From JAIOSM01 sp964593725 (lineage in GTDB: Bacteria; Desulfobacterota; Desulfobacteria; Desulfobacterales; Desulfobacteraceae): DNA of 64,000 nucleotides. The DNA lies in assembly GCA_964593725.1 (NCBI GenBank), contig CAZQJS010000004.1:1-64000 (forward strand). Direction: 5' to 3'. The translations under genes were made by a program, and so were the position numbers. The notes under the pieces are model-generated. The model ran no database searches. It was not told where the DNA came from and worked only from the letters and a program-made list of their open reading frames with translations. Below are positions 61,930 through 64,000 of this stretch, in pieces; position 1 is the stretch's first letter; each line of letters opens with the position of its first letter.

Positions 61930-63177
61930 CTAAACATGCCCCAGTGCATCCACAACATTCAGGTTTGCAGCTCGCCTTGCAGGAAATATTGCTGCTGTCA
62001 AGGCCAGAAAAATCATGCAGATTGCCATGAAAATAATTGTATACGGTAGAAAATCAACGTGAAGGGGTACAGGTGATGAACTTCCCGGTGGTGTATAGGA
62101 AGGGTTTGCCAAGAATACAGTAAACCAGATAATAGTGTGGAAAACAGCACCAGTTACACTTCCAAAAAAGCCTATCATTGCTCCTTCAACTGCAAACAAC
62201 ATATTGATGCCGCGCTTTTTAACCCCAAGGGCCCTTAATGTTCCTATCTCCCTTGTTCTTTCAATAACAGACATACCCATTGTGTTAACAGTACTCATGA
62301 TTACAATGACCAGGACAATTGAGAATATAAACAGAAAAATCATATCAAACATATTTTTCACATTGGAATAAAAGACACTGAGCTCTTCCCAGGTTTTAAT
62401 TTCACATTCAATACCTGCATCTTTTAATTGTGCACTGATCTTTTTTTTTGCAATGTCCGTGTTTTTAAAGTTATCCAGCAGAACAACTATTCTGTCAGCT
62501 TTGTTTGAGTCCAGAAGAGACTGGGCAAATTTAAAGGGTACTTTCATAAACTTATCATTTATTGCATCAATGCCTGTGTTATATATGCCTGATACCTGAA
62601 TATCCAGGGCATTGAGCTGGCCGTCAAGGGTCGGTGCCATGACAACTGCATCATCTCCGGGTTTTAACTTGAGATAATCTGCAAGGTCAGTGGCCATTTG
62701 AACCCCATACTCTTTTTTACCATCAAGGGGCTTACCTTTAATATCCATAAAACCCAGAAAAGGTCCAAGGATTTTTTTGTCATGGTCAGGCACAACACCC
62801 TGTGCCATAAAAATAGTTGAATTTCTGCCGTTTGAGACAATGCCGGATATATTAAGCCTTGGTGTTGCAAGGACCACGTACTCGTTTTTACCAATGAGTT
62901 CAATGATTTTTTTAATTTCTGCCTGTTCCATCATATATTTACCAGGATCGTTTTTGCCGGATTTTCCCCAGCCTTTTTTATATATGGTTAAATGCCCGAT
63001 ACCAGCGCCTCTGATGGCGGAAATTCTCAGCCCGTAATATGTATTATGGGTATATCCGCTGAAAAGATTAATAGCGCAAAATCCCATGGCAATGGCCAGT
63101 AATGTAACAAAAGATCTGCGTTTGTTTTTTATGATGTTGCCAATGGCAAGCTTTATCCATTGATTCATATTATACAC
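61930..63177 (-). CDS. FtsX-family ABC permease (LolC/E or MacB-like)
   Basis: A 415-residue permease with one N-terminal helix (RRSFVTLLAIAMGFCAINLF), a large periplasmic MacB-type core domain (about 40-270) and three C-terminal helices. The FtsX segment IERTREIGTLRALGVKKRGI lies in the cytoplasmic loop. These mechanotransmission transporters extract lipoproteins or expel substrates from the periplasm. The ATPase gene lies 8 bases upstream. Only one permease gene is present, so it would act as a homodimer. Confidence 0.88.
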   Translation of the reverse strand: MYNMNQWIKLAIGNIIKNKRRSFVTLLAIAMGFCAINLFSGYTHNTYYGLRISAIRGAGIGHLTIYKKGWGKSGKNDPGKYMMEQAEIKKIIELIGKNEYVVLATPRLNISGIVSNGRNSTIFMAQGVVPDHDKKILGPFLGFMDIKGKPLDGKKEYGVQMATDLADYLKLKPGDDAVVMAPTLDGQLNALDIQVSGIYNTGIDAINDKFMKVPFKFAQSLLDSNKADRIVVLLDNFKNTDIAKKKISAQLKDAGIECEIKTWEELSVFYSNVKNMFDMIFLFIFSIVLVIVIMSTVNTMGMSVIERTREIGTLRALGVKKRGINMLFAVEGAMIGFFGSVTGAVFHTIIWFTVFLANPSYTPPGSSSPVPLHVDFLPYTIIFMAICMIFLALTAAIFPARRAANLNVVDALGHV

Positions 63178-63185
63178 TCCCTGGA

Positions 63186-63878
63186 TTATAAAGTATTGGT
63201 TTTAATATCGTTCACTATTCTGCCGTCCTCCAGCTGTATAAGACGATCCATCCGGTTGAGGAGGCGCTGGTCATGGGTTGAAAAAATAAAGGTTGTTCTT
63301 TCTTTTCTGTTAATTTTTTTCATTATATCGATTATGGAGCCTGAAGTTTTCAAATCAAGGTTTGCCGTGGGTTCATCAGCTAAAATAATGGACGGTTTTG
63401 TTATCAATGCCCTTGCAATGGCAACACGCTGCCTTTGCCCTCCTGACATTTTATCCGGGCGGTGGTTTCTGGTATTTTCAAGGTCAACATCTCCTAAGCG
63501 TTTTATGGCTTCTTTTTCTGCCTCTGATGCAGATTTACCCATGATCTGAAGAGGCAGCATCACATTTTCAACTGCTGACAGAACAGGTATAAGGTTAAAG
63601 GTCTGAAAAATAAATCCAAATTTATGGTTTCTCAACTCAGATTTTGCATTGTCAGAAAGTTGGTCTATTTTATCTCCTTTAAAAAAAAGATCACCTGAAC
63701 TTGCATGGTCAATTGTGCCAATCAGGTTTAGAAGGGTGGTCTTGCCGGAACCGGAAGGACCCCAGATGGCAGTAAATTCCCCTTCCTCAATTTCAAGATT
63801 GATTGTTTTTAATGCATGAACAATGGTTTTTCCAAGGAGGTAATCCTTGGTAATGTTTTTCATTTCAAATAATGCCAT
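63186..63878 (-). CDS. LolD/MacB-type ABC ATPase
   Basis: A 230-residue ATPase with Walker A GPSGSGKTTLLN, the LolD/MacB-type block FIFQTFNLIPVLSAVENVMLP, signature MSGGQRQRVAIARAL and Walker B PSIILADEPTANLD. It powers the FtsX-family permease encoded downstream. An AGGAG site precedes the ATG. It is the first gene of a run of six minus-strand genes ending with the LytTR regulator. Confidence 0.92.
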   Translation of the reverse strand: MALFEMKNITKDYLLGKTIVHALKTINLEIEEGEFTAIWGPSGSGKTTLLNLIGTIDHASSGDLFFKGDKIDQLSDNAKSELRNHKFGFIFQTFNLIPVLSAVENVMLPLQIMGKSASEAEKEAIKRLGDVDLENTRNHRPDKMSGGQRQRVAIARALITKPSIILADEPTANLDLKTSGSIIDIMKKINRKERTTFIFSTHDQRLLNRMDRLIQLEDGRIVNDIKTNTL

Positions 63879-63915
63879 TGTAATAATCTCCTTTAGTATT
63901 CTTTTAAATACCGGT

Positions 63916-63944
63916 AATATATCCAGAAGTCATCTTAAGCACAA
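63916..63944 (-). promoter_or_regulatory. Candidate promoter of the lol-like/LytTR operon
   Basis: On the minus strand TTGTGC (63944-63939), a 17-base spacer and TATATT (63921-63916), about 40 bases before the ATPase start. No paired LytTR-type 9-bp repeats are evident in the 120 bases available. Confidence 0.4.
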
Positions 63945-64000
63945 AAGAAAAGCGATAAAGTGGATAAAAAGAGGTATGGGCTGAAATAAAAGGTGTAGTT

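Noticed and set aside
1..64000. tRNA, rRNA, selC or selAB genes
   Set aside because: No cloverleaf with a CCA-type end, no rRNA stretch and no SelA/SelB/SelD frame were seen, so the Sec machinery must be elsewhere in the genome.

Overview
The window looks like part of the chromosome of a sulfate-reducing deltaproteobacterium (Desulfobacterota, probably Desulfobacteraceae-like). Pointers are dsrC with both redox cysteines, two heterodisulfide-reductase (Hdr)-type electron-bifurcating modules, an flxABCD-hdrABC cluster, a tungsten/selenium-type formate dehydrogenase, an AhbB-type siroheme decarboxylase, an Mla system and the futalosine menaquinone pathway. The taxon is inferred from gene content only; no rRNA, tRNA or sulfite reductase gene is present.

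Layout. 1-1600 is a decayed accessory zone on the minus strand: transposase remnant, ParE toxin pseudogene beside an intact antitoxin, a nonsense-mutated XRE repressor, and a tiny ORF with its own terminator. 1.8-4.5 kb: HtrA-like protease plus a membrane protein. 4.6-12.4 kb: mlaEFDCA followed by an RND efflux pair. 12.4-14.1 kb (minus): nitrilase-family hydrolase, ahbB, dsrC. 14.4-26.5 kb: a formate/NAD/Hdr module (QmoB-like HdrA-MvhD fusion, HdrD-like protein, selenocysteine FdhA, NuoE, NuoF, small protein) followed by the tungstate transporter tupABC. 26.5-28.6 kb (minus): CadC-like ArsR regulator, an SO_0444-type permease interrupted by an in-frame UGA that I read as selenocysteine, and a DUF3786 protein. 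28.8-38.1 kb: membrane cytochrome b/HdrC fusion, HdrB, selenocysteine HdrA, selenocysteine FlxD, FlxC, FlxB, FlxA. 38-45.2 kb: housekeeping genes (miaA, LpoA-like, pfk, kdsD, xerD, pepP). 45.2-49.8 kb: an unrecognised group made of an acidic-repeat SUMF1-domain protein divergent from a deviant ParA-like ATPase, a small acidic protein and a coiled-coil/zinc-ribbon protein. 49.8-54 kb: mqnE, mqnC, an mqnF-type deaminase and mqnA. 54-57.9 kb: penicillin acylase-family protein and a FetAB-like ABC exporter. 57.9-63.9 kb (minus): LolCD-like transporter, LolA-like protein, outer-membrane beta-barrel candidate, and a LytS/LytTR two-component pair in one run of genes.

How the parts may work together. 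Two soluble/membrane Hdr systems would link formate, NAD(H), ferredoxin and a DsrC-like disulfide to the membrane quinone or cytochrome c pool. The FDH needs W (or Mo) and Sec; tupABC directly downstream supplies W. Four genes carry in-frame UGA codons, each followed by a plausible bacterial SECIS hairpin: fdhA, hdrA, flxD and the permease. The FDH-linked Hdr keeps Cys at the corresponding MvhD site while the Flx-linked Hdr uses Sec at two. The permease selenoprotein and the ParA/SUMF1/zinc-ribbon group are the least expected items.
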